A stretch of 54,679 bases of DNA from Priestia aryabhattai B8W22 (GTDB taxonomy: Bacteria > Bacillota > Bacilli > Bacillales > Bacillaceae_H): positions 1 to 54,679 of the forward strand of contig NZ_JYOO01000031.1 of the NCBI RefSeq assembly GCF_000956595.1. The letters are read 5' to 3'. A program made the position numbers and the translations under genes. Below the pieces are notes generated by a model, which was given only the letters and a program-made list of their open reading frames with translations, made no database searches and was not told the origin of the DNA. Below, in pieces: positions 33,318 through 42,060 of this stretch. Within the stretch, counting starts at the first letter, position 1. Each line of letters opens with the position of its first letter.

Positions 33318-33588
33318 AAATGTTTCCTCTTCTCTCTATTAGTTGAAAATATATACAAAAATTATATCACTTGATATTAAGAGTTGGTACTAAAAAAGGG
33401 AATGTAACATCTTTTTACACGGCAGCTTACCTACTTCTCTATATATTGTAAAAAAGGAGATATTGAAATCTCTGTTTTTGGTCAACTTGACTAATGACAT
33501 CCCTTAAAAAACATTTTACTATTAATGTATCATCCTGAATGTAATATTTATTAACATTACATGTGATATAATTAAAGGAGGTTTTTAG

Positions 33589-34911
33589 GTGAATAACCAA
33601 AATCGACCGTTTCGACTAGCTTCATTGGGATTACAGCACGTACTCGCTATGTATGCGGGTGCCATTCTCGTTCCGCTGATGGTAGGACGCGCATTAAATT
33701 TAAATGCACATGACTTAGCCTATCTCGTAGCCATTGATTTACTGACCTGCGGACTAGCTACGCTGCTGCAGGCTTGGACGAACAGGTGGTTTGGGATTGG
33801 TCTTCCTGTTGTACTTGGAAGTTCATTTGTAGCGGTGACTCCTATGATTGCGATTGGAACTCAATATGGAATTAGCGCTGTTTACGGAGCGATTATTGCC
33901 GGTGGTATTTTCATCGTACTGGCAGCAAGTTTTTTAGGCAAAATTATTAAATTTTTTCCTCCAGTTGTCACAGGAACGGTTGTGACGATGATTGGTTTAT
34001 CACTTGTACCATCCGCTGTCCGAAATATGGCAGGAGGAGTAGGAAGTAAAGATTTTGGTTCTCTTTCTAATCTTCTTCTATCTTTTGGTGTTCTAGCGCT
34101 TATTTTAATTTTAAATCGATTTTTCAGCGGTTTCCTTCGTTCTCTTTCTGTGTTGATTGGAATTGTAGCCGGAACAATAGCCGCTGTATTAATGGGAAAA
34201 GTTAATTTCACTAACTTTAATGAAGCTTCTTGGCTGCACATTCCCACTCCTTTTTATTTTGGGATGCCCACTTTTGAAATTGGACCGATTTTAACGATGA
34301 TTCTCGTATGCTTGGTCATTATTATTGAGTCTACAGGCGTATTTTTAGCGTTAGGAAAACTGTGTGATCGGGAATTAACTGAAAAAGATTTTACAAAAGG
34401 CTACCGTGCCGAAGGAATCGCCATTGTTCTTGGAGGGCTATTTAATGCTTTTCCTTACAATACATTCGCTCAGAATGTAGGACTGGTTCAATTATCGAAA
34501 GTAAAAACAAAAAATGTAGTGGTAGTAGCCGGCTTTATTCTCGTATTATTGGGACTTGTTCCTAAAATAGCTGCTTTTACAACCATTATTCCTACTCCTG
34601 TTTTAGGAGGAGCAATGGTCGTGTTGTTTGGTTTAGTTATTTCATCAGGCATCAAAATGCTAAGCGCTGTTGATTTGGCTAAACAAGAAAATTTGCTGAT
34701 TATTGCGTGCTCTCTTTCACTGGGTCTTGGTGTAACGGTGGTACCCGATTTATTCGCCCAGCTCCCAAATGCTTTGCGTGTGATTGTAAGCGATGGAGTT
34801 ATTACTGGAAGTTTAGCTGCCATTTTATTAAATCTCTTTTTTAACGCATCGGTTGAACGAAAAGTACCTTCTGTCTCTTTAGAGAAGACAGATTATTCAG
34901 AAGTAAAGTAA
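33589..34911 (+). CDS. NCS2-family nucleobase permease, probable urate/xanthine transporter
   Basis: 440 aa, GTG start behind AAAGGAGG. About 12-14 hydrophobic segments. NCS2 features: GLQHVLAMYAGAILVPLMVG (residues 13-32), GSSFVAVTPMI, and the signature NAFPYNTFAQNVGLVQLSKV near residue 290. The two following genes act after urate oxidation, so a urate permease like B. subtilis PucJ/PucK is the best call. Regulation is not clear. ATGTAAT/ATTACAT at 33539-33562 is a short inverted repeat near the start. Confidence 0.9.
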   Translation: MNNQNRPFRLASLGLQHVLAMYAGAILVPLMVGRALNLNAHDLAYLVAIDLLTCGLATLLQAWTNRWFGIGLPVVLGSSFVAVTPMIAIGTQYGISAVYGAIIAGGIFIVLAASFLGKIIKFFPPVVTGTVVTMIGLSLVPSAVRNMAGGVGSKDFGSLSNLLLSFGVLALILILNRFFSGFLRSLSVLIGIVAGTIAAVLMGKVNFTNFNEASWLHIPTPFYFGMPTFEIGPILTMILVCLVIIIESTGVFLALGKLCDRELTEKDFTKGYRAEGIAIVLGGLFNAFPYNTFAQNVGLVQLSKVKTKNVVVVAGFILVLLGLVPKIAAFTTIIPTPVLGGAMVVLFGLVISSGIKMLSAVDLAKQENLLIIACSLSLGLGVTVVPDLFAQLPNALRVIVSDGVITGSLAAILLNLFFNASVERKVPSVSLEKTDYSEVK

Positions 34912-34927
34912 AGGTGGTTTATTTAGT

Positions 34928-35455
34928 ATGAATAATGTATCCGTGCAGTATGTAAATCAGCTTAGCAAGCAGCATTTTGTCTCATTAGTTGGTGATATAT
35001 TTGAACATTCACCTTGGGTTGCAGAAGAGGCTTATTCTAAGCGCCCTTTCTCGTCCGTTGAACAACTTCACGGAAAGATGAAAGAAATTGTAGCGCAAGC
35101 ATCTGTAGAAAAACAGCTTAAGTTGCTGCAGGCTCATCCAAATCTAGGTGAAAATATCGCTATGACATCTGCTTCTACTGAAGAACAAACCAAAGCAGGC
35201 TTACAAAACTTAACACAAGATGAGTATGAACAGTTTTCTTCTCTTAATGGAACGTATATGGAGAAGTTTCCTTTTCCTTTTATTTTGGCAGTACGAGGTA
35301 AACAAAAAGAAGATATCTATGAGGCAATGCAAAGTCGCTTACAAAATACCAAACAAATGGAGTTTGATACAGCGTTAGAAGAAGTATATAAAATCGCTTT
35401 CTTTCGCTTAACTGATAAAATTACTGAAGATAAGGAGACAAAGAAACGAGCATGA
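34928..35455 (+). CDS. uraD: 2-oxo-4-hydroxy-4-carboxy-5-ureidoimidazoline decarboxylase
   Basis: 175 aa. OHCU decarboxylase features: FEHSPWVAEEAYSKRPFSSV, LLQAHPNLGENIAMTSASTE followed by EQ (His and Glu near residue 70), FPFPFILAVRGK, and an R-L-x-N helix. It converts OHCU to S-allantoin. Standalone rather than fused to uricase as in B. subtilis PucL. Downstream of the permease by 16 bp, and its stop overlaps the uraH start (ATGA). Confidence 0.93.
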   Translation: MNNVSVQYVNQLSKQHFVSLVGDIFEHSPWVAEEAYSKRPFSSVEQLHGKMKEIVAQASVEKQLKLLQAHPNLGENIAMTSASTEEQTKAGLQNLTQDEYEQFSSLNGTYMEKFPFPFILAVRGKQKEDIYEAMQSRLQNTKQMEFDTALEEVYKIAFFRLTDKITEDKETKKRA

Positions 35456-35808
35456 CTAAAATTACGACGCATATTTTAGACCTCACTCACGGATGTCCGG
35501 CTGCTTTTGTCAAAGTTGATTTCTATCACATTCAGTCAGAAAGTAAACGAATAAAACTTTCGCATGGTACTACAAATGAAGACGGGCGATTAGTAACTTC
35601 GCTTTTCTCTTCTGAAGCGTTTGAATCAGGAGATTATGAACTTCTGTTTCATATTGGGGAGTATTATAAAAAACAAGAAGTCCAAACAACAAATCCCCCC
35701 TTTTTAAATCAAGTTTCTGTTCGAGTCGGATTGTCTTCTGAACAAGAACACTATCACGTTCCTTTGCTTGTGTCACCGTGGGGATACCAAGTTTATAGAG
35801 GAAGCTAA
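35452..35808 (+). CDS. uraH: 5-hydroxyisourate hydrolase
   Basis: 118 aa, transthyretin-like protein: HILDLTHGCPAAFVKVDFYH at the N-terminus, GRLVTSLFSSE, and the diagnostic C-terminal YRGS. His and Arg active-site positions are present (H at ILDLTHG, VRVGL, HYHVPLLVSPWGYQVYRGS). It hydrolyses HIU to OHCU, the step before UraD. The 4-bp ATGA overlap with uraD shows translational coupling. Confidence 0.95.
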   Translation: MTKITTHILDLTHGCPAAFVKVDFYHIQSESKRIKLSHGTTNEDGRLVTSLFSSEAFESGDYELLFHIGEYYKKQEVQTTNPPFLNQVSVRVGLSSEQEHYHVPLLVSPWGYQVYRGS

Positions 35809-35845
35809 AAAAAGAAACGGCGTCTTTAAACGTCGTTTCTTTTTT
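35807..35845. terminator. bidirectional terminator
   Basis: AAAAAGAAACGGCG pairs with CGTCGTTTCTTTTT with one G-T pair, between the uraH end and the convergent GNAT gene. Confidence 0.88.
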
Positions 35846-36344
35846 AGTTGAGCAATTTAGACATATAGTACTCATCAATAAACAAACCGCCAATTCGCAG
35901 TGAATGTTTTTTTGTCCCTTCAATTTCGAATCCTACTTTGTCATATAAAGAAAGAGCCTTTTCATGCTGTATAGCGACTGTGAGCTCAAGACGATGAATA
36001 TGGTGTTCTCTTGCCCATTCTTCAAGTGCACTGATTAAAGCCGTCCCAATCCCTTGGTTTTGAAACGTCTTTCGAATACCTAATGTCAAAGAAGCGATGT
36101 GAGCGTTTCGGTTAGCTTCACCCCCTGTTGCAGCTATATATCCCACAAGCATCTCGTTTTCTTCTGCTACAATAATCGTAGAGTTTAGCTGTTGCTTAAA
36201 GATTTCGATGTTTTTCTCCTGCTGATCTGTGCTCAGTTTTCGCTCTCCACTTTCAAACAGCATAAACTTACTTTCTTCTTCAATTTGTTTAAGCAAATCT
36301 ACAAAGTTTGCAGCATCATGTAATTCTAGTTCTCTAATTTGCAT
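35844..36344 (-). CDS. GNAT family N-acetyltransferase, 166 aa
   Basis: ATG 36344 (MQIRELELHDAANFVDLLKQ) behind AAAGGGGGA. The frame upstream to 36395 is a shadow. GNAT features: MLVGYIAATGGEANRNAHIA, LTLGIRKTFQNQGIGTALIS (acetyl-CoA loop Q-N-Q-G-I-G-T) and LTVAIQHEKALSLYDKVGF. Typical of RimI/YkwB-like acetyltransferases. Target unknown. Confidence 0.88.
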   Translation of the reverse strand: MQIRELELHDAANFVDLLKQIEEESKFMLFESGERKLSTDQQEKNIEIFKQQLNSTIIVAEENEMLVGYIAATGGEANRNAHIASLTLGIRKTFQNQGIGTALISALEEWAREHHIHRLELTVAIQHEKALSLYDKVGFEIEGTKKHSLRIGGLFIDEYYMSKLLN

Positions 36345-36760
36345 GCTGATCCCCCTTTTTCTGTGTCCCTTTTGTTTATATATGTATTGGTTCACCTTTA
36401 TAAAATATAGCTTTACAGTTTCTTACGAAAAATACGACTTTTTAAGTAGCGGCAGTAGAACGAAAAACCTACTAATCTCCCTTTTTTTGAAATGCTTTTT
36501 TCCTCTGTATAATTTTAAATCACTTATCAACTTCTGTAAATTTTTTAGATTCCCTCTTTTAATTTCCATTTCCCTTCCTTTTCTATAGGTTTGAATTGGA
36601 TCTAAGGAGATATTTTATAGCAAATACATGACTATTATCCTGTTTTTTGTGAAGAAAGCAAGCAATAAATGTAATTTTATTTGTAATCGTTTAGAATAGA
36701 AAAAGTGGAAATTTTATGTACCTATCCTCCTTAATTATTGGTCTGTGAAAGGAAATTATT
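36345..36760. other. intergenic region between divergent genes
   Basis: AT-rich stretch with no convincing gene. A 23-codon frame near 36628 lacks a well-placed ribosome binding site. No clear hairpin or operator stands out. Confidence 0.5.
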
Positions 36761-37255
36761 ATGAAAGTACAATCCGCAAAATGTGGTGTATATGTCTTAA
36801 GCGGTCTAGGAGCTGTTATTGTATTCTTCTTACTTTTACTTAAGAACAGTGCTTTTTTTCTAGAGGAAGAATACGATCAAAACAAACCTGAAGCTGCGCT
36901 TGCGGTCAACGAACATACTTATCACCTTCATAAAGGTTCTATTAACTGGTCAAACGGCCGTTCAACAACAAAAAAAGAAATAAATGTATATGATTTATAT
37001 ACATACATATCGCAGCAAAAAAGTATCCCATTGAAGCAGCAACAATCAGTTAAGCTCAATTTTTCGAACTTAGACGGTGCTTATATTCGTAGTGTGAGTG
37101 TGCATATATGGAGAGATAACGGTGAAAAAACCAAGCTGTTTGTCAAAAATAATGAATTTAAGGTTCCTAAAAATCAAGGTTTGTACGTTGTTGATATTGC
37201 GATTAACTCTACAAGAGGAACCATGCAATATGCGGCAAATGTGCAAATACAGTAA
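36761..37255 (+). CDS. membrane-anchored extracytoplasmic protein, 164 aa
   Basis: ATG with GAAAGGAAA upstream. Residues 8-27 (CGVYVLSGLGAVIVFFLLLL) are a signal anchor. The outside domain is beta-rich, with SVHIWRDNGEKTKLFVKNNE and GLYVVDIAINSTRGTMQYAA. No family is recognised. The build parallels the 8474-8899 protein (anchor plus beta domain) without clear sequence similarity. Confidence 0.75.
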   Translation: MKVQSAKCGVYVLSGLGAVIVFFLLLLKNSAFFLEEEYDQNKPEAALAVNEHTYHLHKGSINWSNGRSTTKKEINVYDLYTYISQQKSIPLKQQQSVKLNFSNLDGAYIRSVSVHIWRDNGEKTKLFVKNNEFKVPKNQGLYVVDIAINSTRGTMQYAANVQIQ

Positions 37256-37301
37256 ATTTGGTTGCAGTAAATAAAAGGGACAGAAATGATAAAAGAGATC
37301 A

Positions 37302-37332
37302 AAAAAAAGAGAGCATATTGCTCTCTTTTTTT
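37302..37332 (+). terminator. intrinsic terminator
   Basis: AAAAAAAGAGAGCA pairs perfectly with TGCTCTCTTTTTTT around TAT. Confidence 0.9.
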
Positions 37333-37337
37333 ATAAC

Positions 37338-37454
37338 ATGAAAAAGACGTCCACGCAGGACGTCTTTGATGCGTTTGTGGCGGGGACCGTGTGACCACAT
37401 TCACACGTTTAGCTCGAAAGCATGTCCTTCGACTTACACAAATTAGCTCATCGC
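37338..37454 (-). ncRNA. candidate structured small RNA, about 117 nt
   Basis: No reading frame. On the minus strand a promoter (37489-37461) leads into a transcript that folds: GATG and TTTGTG at the 5' end pair with CACAAA and CATC (plus positions 37449-37452 with 37368-37371, 37437-37442 with 37374-37379). Inside are hairpins at 37414-37432 (TCGAA/TTCGA) and 37388-37407 (a perfect 7-bp CGTGTGA/TCACACG). It ends in an intrinsic terminator (AAGACGTCC/GGACGTCTTTTT, 37341-37367). No gene follows on that strand, so it is a trans-acting or sporulation-type sRNA rather than a leader. I do not recognise its family. Confidence 0.6.
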
Positions 37455-37460
37455 TTTATT

Positions 37461-37489
37461 AATATAACATCCGTCACAGAAAAAAGCAA
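37461..37489 (-). promoter_or_regulatory. promoter of the candidate sRNA
   Basis: On the minus strand TTGCTT (37489-37484), exactly 17-bp spacer, TATATT (37466-37461). Confidence 0.6.
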
Positions 37490-37596
37490 TCAATTTTTAA
37501 ATAGTTTTTTCTATTTATACATATTTCGCGAGAATCCACAAAATAATATGCATGGGTAGCCTATTCACTCTCTGCATTTTTAGTCTATTTTAACTC

Positions 37597-38586
37597 ATGT
37601 ACGAATACACTAATAGACCAACCTATGCGCAGTTTTTGAAAAAGGATGTGAATAGCTTGTTTCAAATCACTGATTTCCCTGAATTTTCATGGTCGTACTC
37701 CAGACATAAAATGATCACACAGTGCAACCGAAAGTATGCATATCATTATTATGTCTCACACAACGGTTGGCTTGACAGCGCTTCTGCACAGTCTCAAAGC
37801 GCTTATCGTTTAAAAAAGGTTTCTACTTTATCTATGTACGCAGGACAAGCCGTCCGTCAAGTAATTACAGAGGCCATTTCTGACTATACATCTACACAGC
37901 TTGTCCCGAGTGAACAAAACTTAGTCGAGAAAGTGCAGCAGCTACTAAATAACGCACTGCGTGATTCTACTGACTATGGAGAGCTTTGGTATCATAAACC
38001 TGCTCAGTATAAGATGCTTTTAGAATTCTACGAAAATGGCTATATTTCTAAAAAAGATCTTAAAGACATGCAAAAGCGGGTACACATTTGTGTACATAAC
38101 TTTTTACAAAGTAAATCTTTTTGCGACGTGTTGTCTTCACCTTCTTTAGAAGTAGAGTCTCATCAGTCGTTTCGTTCTATAAATGTGTATGATCATAAAG
38201 TATATGCGCCTTTTCATTCTCTTTTTAAAAATCCTATCACAGACGAATTTACGATTGTTGATTGGAAAACAAGTAAACAAACAAAAGATGATTTGTTTCA
38301 ACTCGCGATATACGCCCTCTACGTGCTAGCTGAATATAATATTTCCGTTGATCGAATAAAAGTCCGAAACGAATACTTGCTTTCAGGCAGTGCGCGTACG
38401 TATCAACTTACTCTTCACGAAATTGAAGCTGTTCTTCGGCAAGTTGATACAAGCATTGACTATATGAAAACTTTTTTGGAACACTCAGAGGTAAATCAGC
38501 CTCTTCCGCTTGAGCATTTCCCTCAAGCAGATACGCCTTCCTCCTGTCACGGCTGCGCATTTAAAGAGTTGTGCCAAACGGGATAA
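37597..38586 (+). CDS. PD-(D/E)XK nuclease family protein with Fe-S cysteine pattern (RecB/Cas4-like), 329 aa
   Basis: Nuclease (D/E)xK motif D222-W-K224 within FTIVDWKTSKQ, followed by a Q-L-A-I-Y-A-L-Y-V helix. Four cysteines fit the Cas4/AddB 4Fe-4S layout: Cys43 in MITQCNRKYAYHYY, then C317-x2-C320-x5-C326 in CHGCAFKELC. The upstream metal-binding Asp (usually in a G-x-x-D strand) is not obvious in VYAPFHSLFKN, so activity may be altered. No ribosome binding site precedes ATG 37597. A downstream start near V18 or L21 is possible. It stands alone, with no helicase or cas gene nearby. Confidence 0.8.
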   Translation: MYEYTNRPTYAQFLKKDVNSLFQITDFPEFSWSYSRHKMITQCNRKYAYHYYVSHNGWLDSASAQSQSAYRLKKVSTLSMYAGQAVRQVITEAISDYTSTQLVPSEQNLVEKVQQLLNNALRDSTDYGELWYHKPAQYKMLLEFYENGYISKKDLKDMQKRVHICVHNFLQSKSFCDVLSSPSLEVESHQSFRSINVYDHKVYAPFHSLFKNPITDEFTIVDWKTSKQTKDDLFQLAIYALYVLAEYNISVDRIKVRNEYLLSGSARTYQLTLHEIEAVLRQVDTSIDYMKTFLEHSEVNQPLPLEHFPQADTPSSCHGCAFKELCQTG

Positions 38587-38629
38587 AAAACAACTGAAGA
38601 TGTTTTATATTTTTTGCTAAACTTTTTTA

Positions 38630-38659
38630 TTGTCAAAAGAACCTTTGCTAGCATATAAT
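38630..38659 (+). promoter_or_regulatory. predicted mntH promoter
   Basis: TTGTCA (38630-38635), 18-bp spacer, TATAAT (38654-38659). Confidence 0.65.
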
Positions 38660-38674
38660 TTGCATTAAGGAAAC
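38659..38674 (+). promoter_or_regulatory. MntR operator upstream of mntH
   Basis: TTTGCATTAAGGAAAC differs at one position from the B. subtilis mntH MntR box (TTTGCCTTAAGGAAAC). It starts at the last base of the -10, so manganese-loaded MntR would block transcription. Confidence 0.85.
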
Positions 38675-38742
38675 ATTTTATACTTCATATAAAAAAATTA
38701 GCTCGGGCTATTTATTGTTCATCAAAGAAAGGAGCACTAGAC

Positions 38743-40023
38743 ATGAAAGATCAAAACGGCAGTAAAGCATTATCAGCTATGCAGCTAAGTGCTCAAGACG
38801 TATTGTCGGGTAAAACAAAAGGAATTAAGCGATTATTGCCTTTCTTAGGGCCTGCTTTTATCGCAGCGGTTGCTTATATTGACCCAGGTAATTTTGCTAC
38901 TAATATTGCAGCGGGCTCTCAATACGGATACATGCTGCTTTGGGTTGTATTGATTTCTAACTTAATGGCTGTCTTAATTCAATCGTTATCAGCTAAATTA
39001 GGGATTGCAACGGGCTTGAATTTACCCGAGATAGCACAGGAACACTTCCCGTCCTTCGTTTCTTTTGGGCTTTGGATCCAAGGAGAATTGGTCATTATGG
39101 CAACGGATTTAGCAGAATTTATTGGGGCTGCTCTTGGAATTTATTTATTATTTCATATTCCTTTGTTCCCAGCGGCACTTATCGCAGCGGTAGGTTCTTT
39201 TGCTATTTTAGAGTTACAAAGACGAGGTGTTCGACTGCTAGAAGCAGCGATTGCGGCCATGGTTTTTATTGTGGTATTAGCTTTTGGGACTCAAATGTTT
39301 CTTGCGCATCCAGACGGCGCAAGTGTTGTCCACGGCTTATTTGTCCCTCAATTTCATGGAACGGACAGCGTGCTGTTAGCTTCTGGAATTTTAGGTGCTA
39401 CAGTTATGCCACACGCGATTTATTTGCACTCAGCTCTTACGCAGCGCCGCGTGGTAGGAGCTACAGAATCGGAGAAAAAAGCGATTTTCCGCTTTGAATT
39501 TATTGATATTGTTATTGCCATGATTATTGCTGGTGCAATTAATGCAAGCATGCTGATTGTCGCAGCCGCTCTATTCTTTAAAAACGGACTAAACGTGCAA
39601 GATTTGGACGTGGCTTTTACACAATTTGAACATTTAATTGGTCCCTTTGCAGCTATTGCGTTCGGTGTTGGATTATTATCTTCAGGACTTTCAAGCTCTT
39701 CGGTCGGAACGATGTCTGGAGATGTCATCATGCAAGGATTTATTAAACGTAGAATTCCTTTATATCTTCGCCGTTTCATTACCATTATTCCGCCGCTTTT
39801 GATTATCGGACTTGGCGTAAATCCAACAAGTGCACTAGTTGTCAGTCAAGTTATTTTATCGTTCGGAATTGCCTTTGCGCTCGTTCCTCTTATCATGTTC
39901 ACAAGTAATCAAAAAATCATGGGCGGGTTGGTTAATCATAAAGCAACAACTACTGTAGCTTGGGTGATAGCTGCATTGGTCATTTGTTTAAATATCTTTT
40001 TGATTTATCAAACGATAGCATAG
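38743..40023 (+). CDS. mntH: Nramp-family divalent metal (manganese) transporter
   Basis: 426 aa, AAAGGAGC ribosome binding site. Metal-binding motifs AYIDPGNFATN (TM1) and VMPHAIYLHSA (TM6) are intact. About 11 hydrophobic segments. It imports Mn2+ with protons. The MntR box at 38659 shows manganese repression and supports the substrate. A nested-hairpin terminator follows at 40073. Confidence 0.97.
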   Translation: MKDQNGSKALSAMQLSAQDVLSGKTKGIKRLLPFLGPAFIAAVAYIDPGNFATNIAAGSQYGYMLLWVVLISNLMAVLIQSLSAKLGIATGLNLPEIAQEHFPSFVSFGLWIQGELVIMATDLAEFIGAALGIYLLFHIPLFPAALIAAVGSFAILELQRRGVRLLEAAIAAMVFIVVLAFGTQMFLAHPDGASVVHGLFVPQFHGTDSVLLASGILGATVMPHAIYLHSALTQRRVVGATESEKKAIFRFEFIDIVIAMIIAGAINASMLIVAAALFFKNGLNVQDLDVAFTQFEHLIGPFAAIAFGVGLLSSGLSSSSVGTMSGDVIMQGFIKRRIPLYLRRFITIIPPLLIIGLGVNPTSALVVSQVILSFGIAFALVPLIMFTSNQKIMGGLVNHKATTTVAWVIAALVICLNIFLIYQTIA

Positions 40024-40072
40024 CAAACTAAACAACTTACCCAATTAGTGTTTTTGGAAGAAGAAAGAAGCA

Positions 40073-40126
40073 AAAAAAGAGACCCGGATTGTTAGACTAT
40101 ATCTAACTTTTGAGGTCTCTTTTTTA
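40073..40126 (+). terminator. nested intrinsic terminator of mntH
   Basis: Outer AAAAAGAGACC/GGTCTCTTTTT pairing encloses an inner GTTAGA/TCTAAC hairpin, then a T-tract. Confidence 0.85.
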
Positions 40127-40137
40127 TTATTCTTTTG

Positions 40138-40647
40138 TTAAACGATAGTAGAAATGAAATAGATAAGAGTTCCAATAATAGCCGACAGCACTAAGCAACC
40201 CAGTGGATATAAATAAGAGTAGCTTTCTTTACGGATTGAAAGAATACGGTCAACAATAAAAATAAGAATGACGCCCATCATTCCAAATTCAAACATTAAA
40301 AATCCAAAAATAGCATGAAATATGAATGACATGATAAAATCAATTTTTTTACTGCGTTCTTTAACAAAAGCACTGACTAATAAATCAACGATAACCGTGC
40401 CTAACGTCCCCATTATTAAAAAGAAGGGTGTAAAAAATAAAAGGTATAAAGGAAATAAATTAATGAAATGCGGACTGGTTTTTTTAATAGAAAAATTAGG
40501 AATTGACTCTTTTATACCTGGCATAAAACAAAAAAGTAAAGTAAAAAGAAACGCAGCTATAATAGCGGCTGATAGCTTTCTATTTAAATGCATGTTTATT
40601 TTTTTATTACTAAATTCAGTAGTTGTTTTTGTATGTTTATTGTTCAT
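40138..40647 (-). CDS. hypothetical membrane protein, 169 aa
   Basis: Starts MNNKHTKTTTEFSNKKINMH. An internal ATG (MHLNRK) is possible and neither start has a strong ribosome binding site. Four hydrophobic segments: LSAAIIAAFLFTLLFCFMPG, FPLYLLFFTPFFLIMGTLGT, MSFIFHAIFGFLMFEFGMMG, and the C-terminal GCLVLSAIIGTLIYFISTIV. Not recognised. Several Bacillus integral membrane proteins have this size and shape. Confidence 0.7.
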   Translation of the reverse strand: MNNKHTKTTTEFSNKKINMHLNRKLSAAIIAAFLFTLLFCFMPGIKESIPNFSIKKTSPHFINLFPLYLLFFTPFFLIMGTLGTVIVDLLVSAFVKERSKKIDFIMSFIFHAIFGFLMFEFGMMGVILIFIVDRILSIRKESYSYLYPLGCLVLSAIIGTLIYFISTIV

Positions 40648-41031
40648 ATGTCTTTAACGTGATGCACGCACCTTTTCCTTTCTCATAACTTTTTATTTAT
40701 ATTCTATGTCTATCTTTTGTTACCAGCAGTTACAATGATACACGTTCTTTTTGAACTTGACTACACTAACGCGCTTTATGTCTATTCTCTTTTTCTTTTT
40801 ATGTCTATCGTCTGCTCCGCTTCCCTTGTATATTCCTTCTTTTTATTCAGGGATTGTAGTATGGTTTGCTCTTTCTATGACAAACAAGATGGTTTTACAA
40901 AAAAACGCCTTCTTTTTCTATAAAACAAAAGACAGGCGTTTTTTTCTGTATGTAATTAACAATCTTGACTGAAGTCAGGGGGATTTTGAACGGATATAGA
41001 ATCTGAAGAGACTTCTGTACTTATTTTTATA
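40648..41031. other. gene-poor stretch with a strong rightward terminator
   Basis: Two overlapping plus-strand hydrophobic frames (40717-40972) have no ribosome binding site and run through the hairpin at 40899-40945, so I do not call them. The terminator implies a rightward transcript that I cannot identify. Confidence 0.5.
40899..40945 (+). terminator. intrinsic terminator without an identified gene
   Basis: AAAAAAACGCCT pairs with AGGCGTTTTTTT around a 23-nt loop. Confidence 0.7.
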
Positions 41032-41064
41032 ACAAAAAAGAGACGATTTCCGCCTCTTTTTTGT
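41032..41064 (-). terminator. intrinsic terminator
   Basis: ACAAAAAAGAG pairs with CTCTTTTTTGT, 10 bp 3' of the HAD gene at 41074. Confidence 0.82.
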
Positions 41065-41073
41065 TTGTTTGTA

Positions 41074-41862
41074 TTATGAATTTAGTTCATCTAAAATTGA
41101 ATGCAATTCACTTAAATGTGTAATTTCGTAAGTAGGAATGACTTCATTTCGCTCTTTATCGTGACGATTAATCCATACAGATTTCATCCCAACGCGAGAA
41201 GAACCCAATATATCTGTCATTAAATTATCTCCAACCATAATTGCTTCATCTTTCTTTAAATCCATAAGTGATAAAGCGTGATCGAAAATAGACGGATCCG
41301 GCTTACCGCGACCAAATGCCCCTGAAATCACAATCTCATCAAAATATGGAACCAGTTCTGATGTAATGTCTAATTTGGTATTTTGTAAGTCAGGTGAACC
41401 GTTTGTTAACAGCAGCAGCTTGTACTTTCCTTTTAATTGATCAAGCACTTCAAACGTTTCTTCGTATACAAAAGGTGTTTTGCGGCGCTCTAACGGAAAA
41501 CGCTCGGCTAGTTCCGCTCCAAAAGCATCATCGTGAATTCCTAGGGCACGAAGACCTCGAGTCCATGCTTCTTTGCGATAAGTAGGAACAATATCTTTCA
41601 TTTTGCGGAATTCATCATGATCGTCTAAAAAATTCCCCCATAATCCTTCAAACGGATTAATGCCGATCATTTGCGTAAATTCATAGGTTTCATACGAAGC
41701 ATATAATTCTCTTGCTTCCTTACGCACCGCTTCTTCTAGTTCTTCAGGTTTCAGATTATATTTCTCACTTGCATATGTACATGTTGCAACGAATGCTTCT
41801 TTTACGCTTTTTTGATCCCAAAGCAGCGTGTCATCTAAGTCGAAAAATACCGCCTTAATCAT
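41074..41862 (-). CDS. HAD-superfamily hydrolase (YsaA/YjjG-like), 262 aa
   Basis: Motif [12 protein letters not shown] (residues 6-16), motif [14 protein letters not shown], motif III Lys in [10 protein letters not shown], motif [15 protein letters not shown]. The helical cap around residues 20-110 is typical of YjjG-type noncanonical pyrimidine nucleotidases. B. subtilis YsaA has the same build. Likely a 5'-nucleotidase or house-cleaning phosphatase. Monocistronic. Confidence 0.9.
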   Translation of the reverse strand: MIKAVFFDLDDTLLWDQKSVKEAFVATCTYASEKYNLKPEELEEAVRKEARELYASYETYEFTQMIGINPFEGLWGNFLDDHDEFRKMKDIVPTYRKEAWTRGLRALGIHDDAFGAELAERFPLERRKTPFVYEETFEVLDQLKGKYKLLLLTNGSPDLQNTKLDITSELVPYFDEIVISGAFGRGKPDPSIFDHALSLMDLKKDEAIMVGDNLMTDILGSSRVGMKSVWINRHDKERNEVIPTYEITHLSELHSILDELNS

Positions 41863-42060
41863 GGATGTGTGTACCCCCTACTGTTTTTGAAAAAGTTTAA
41901 CTATTCTTACACTAGATTACAAGGATACACACAATAAGTCTAGTGTATTTGCAATTTATTCTACAAATTTATTTTTATAAGTCGTCACCTTTACAAACAA
42001 ATTTACAGAAATTAAAAGAGCTGATATAATCACAGCAGGTATGTATGCAGGAGGTTTTAT

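Noticed and set aside
37341-37454. T-box or other known riboswitch on the plus strand (GGCGGGGACC looks T-box-like)
   Set aside because: Element order is wrong, the terminator lies upstream on that strand, and the promoter and U-tract fit a minus-strand transcript.
40717-40972. Hydrophobic plus-strand proteins of 68 and 73 aa
   Set aside because: Overlapping alternative frames without ribosome binding sites that read through a strong terminator at 40899.
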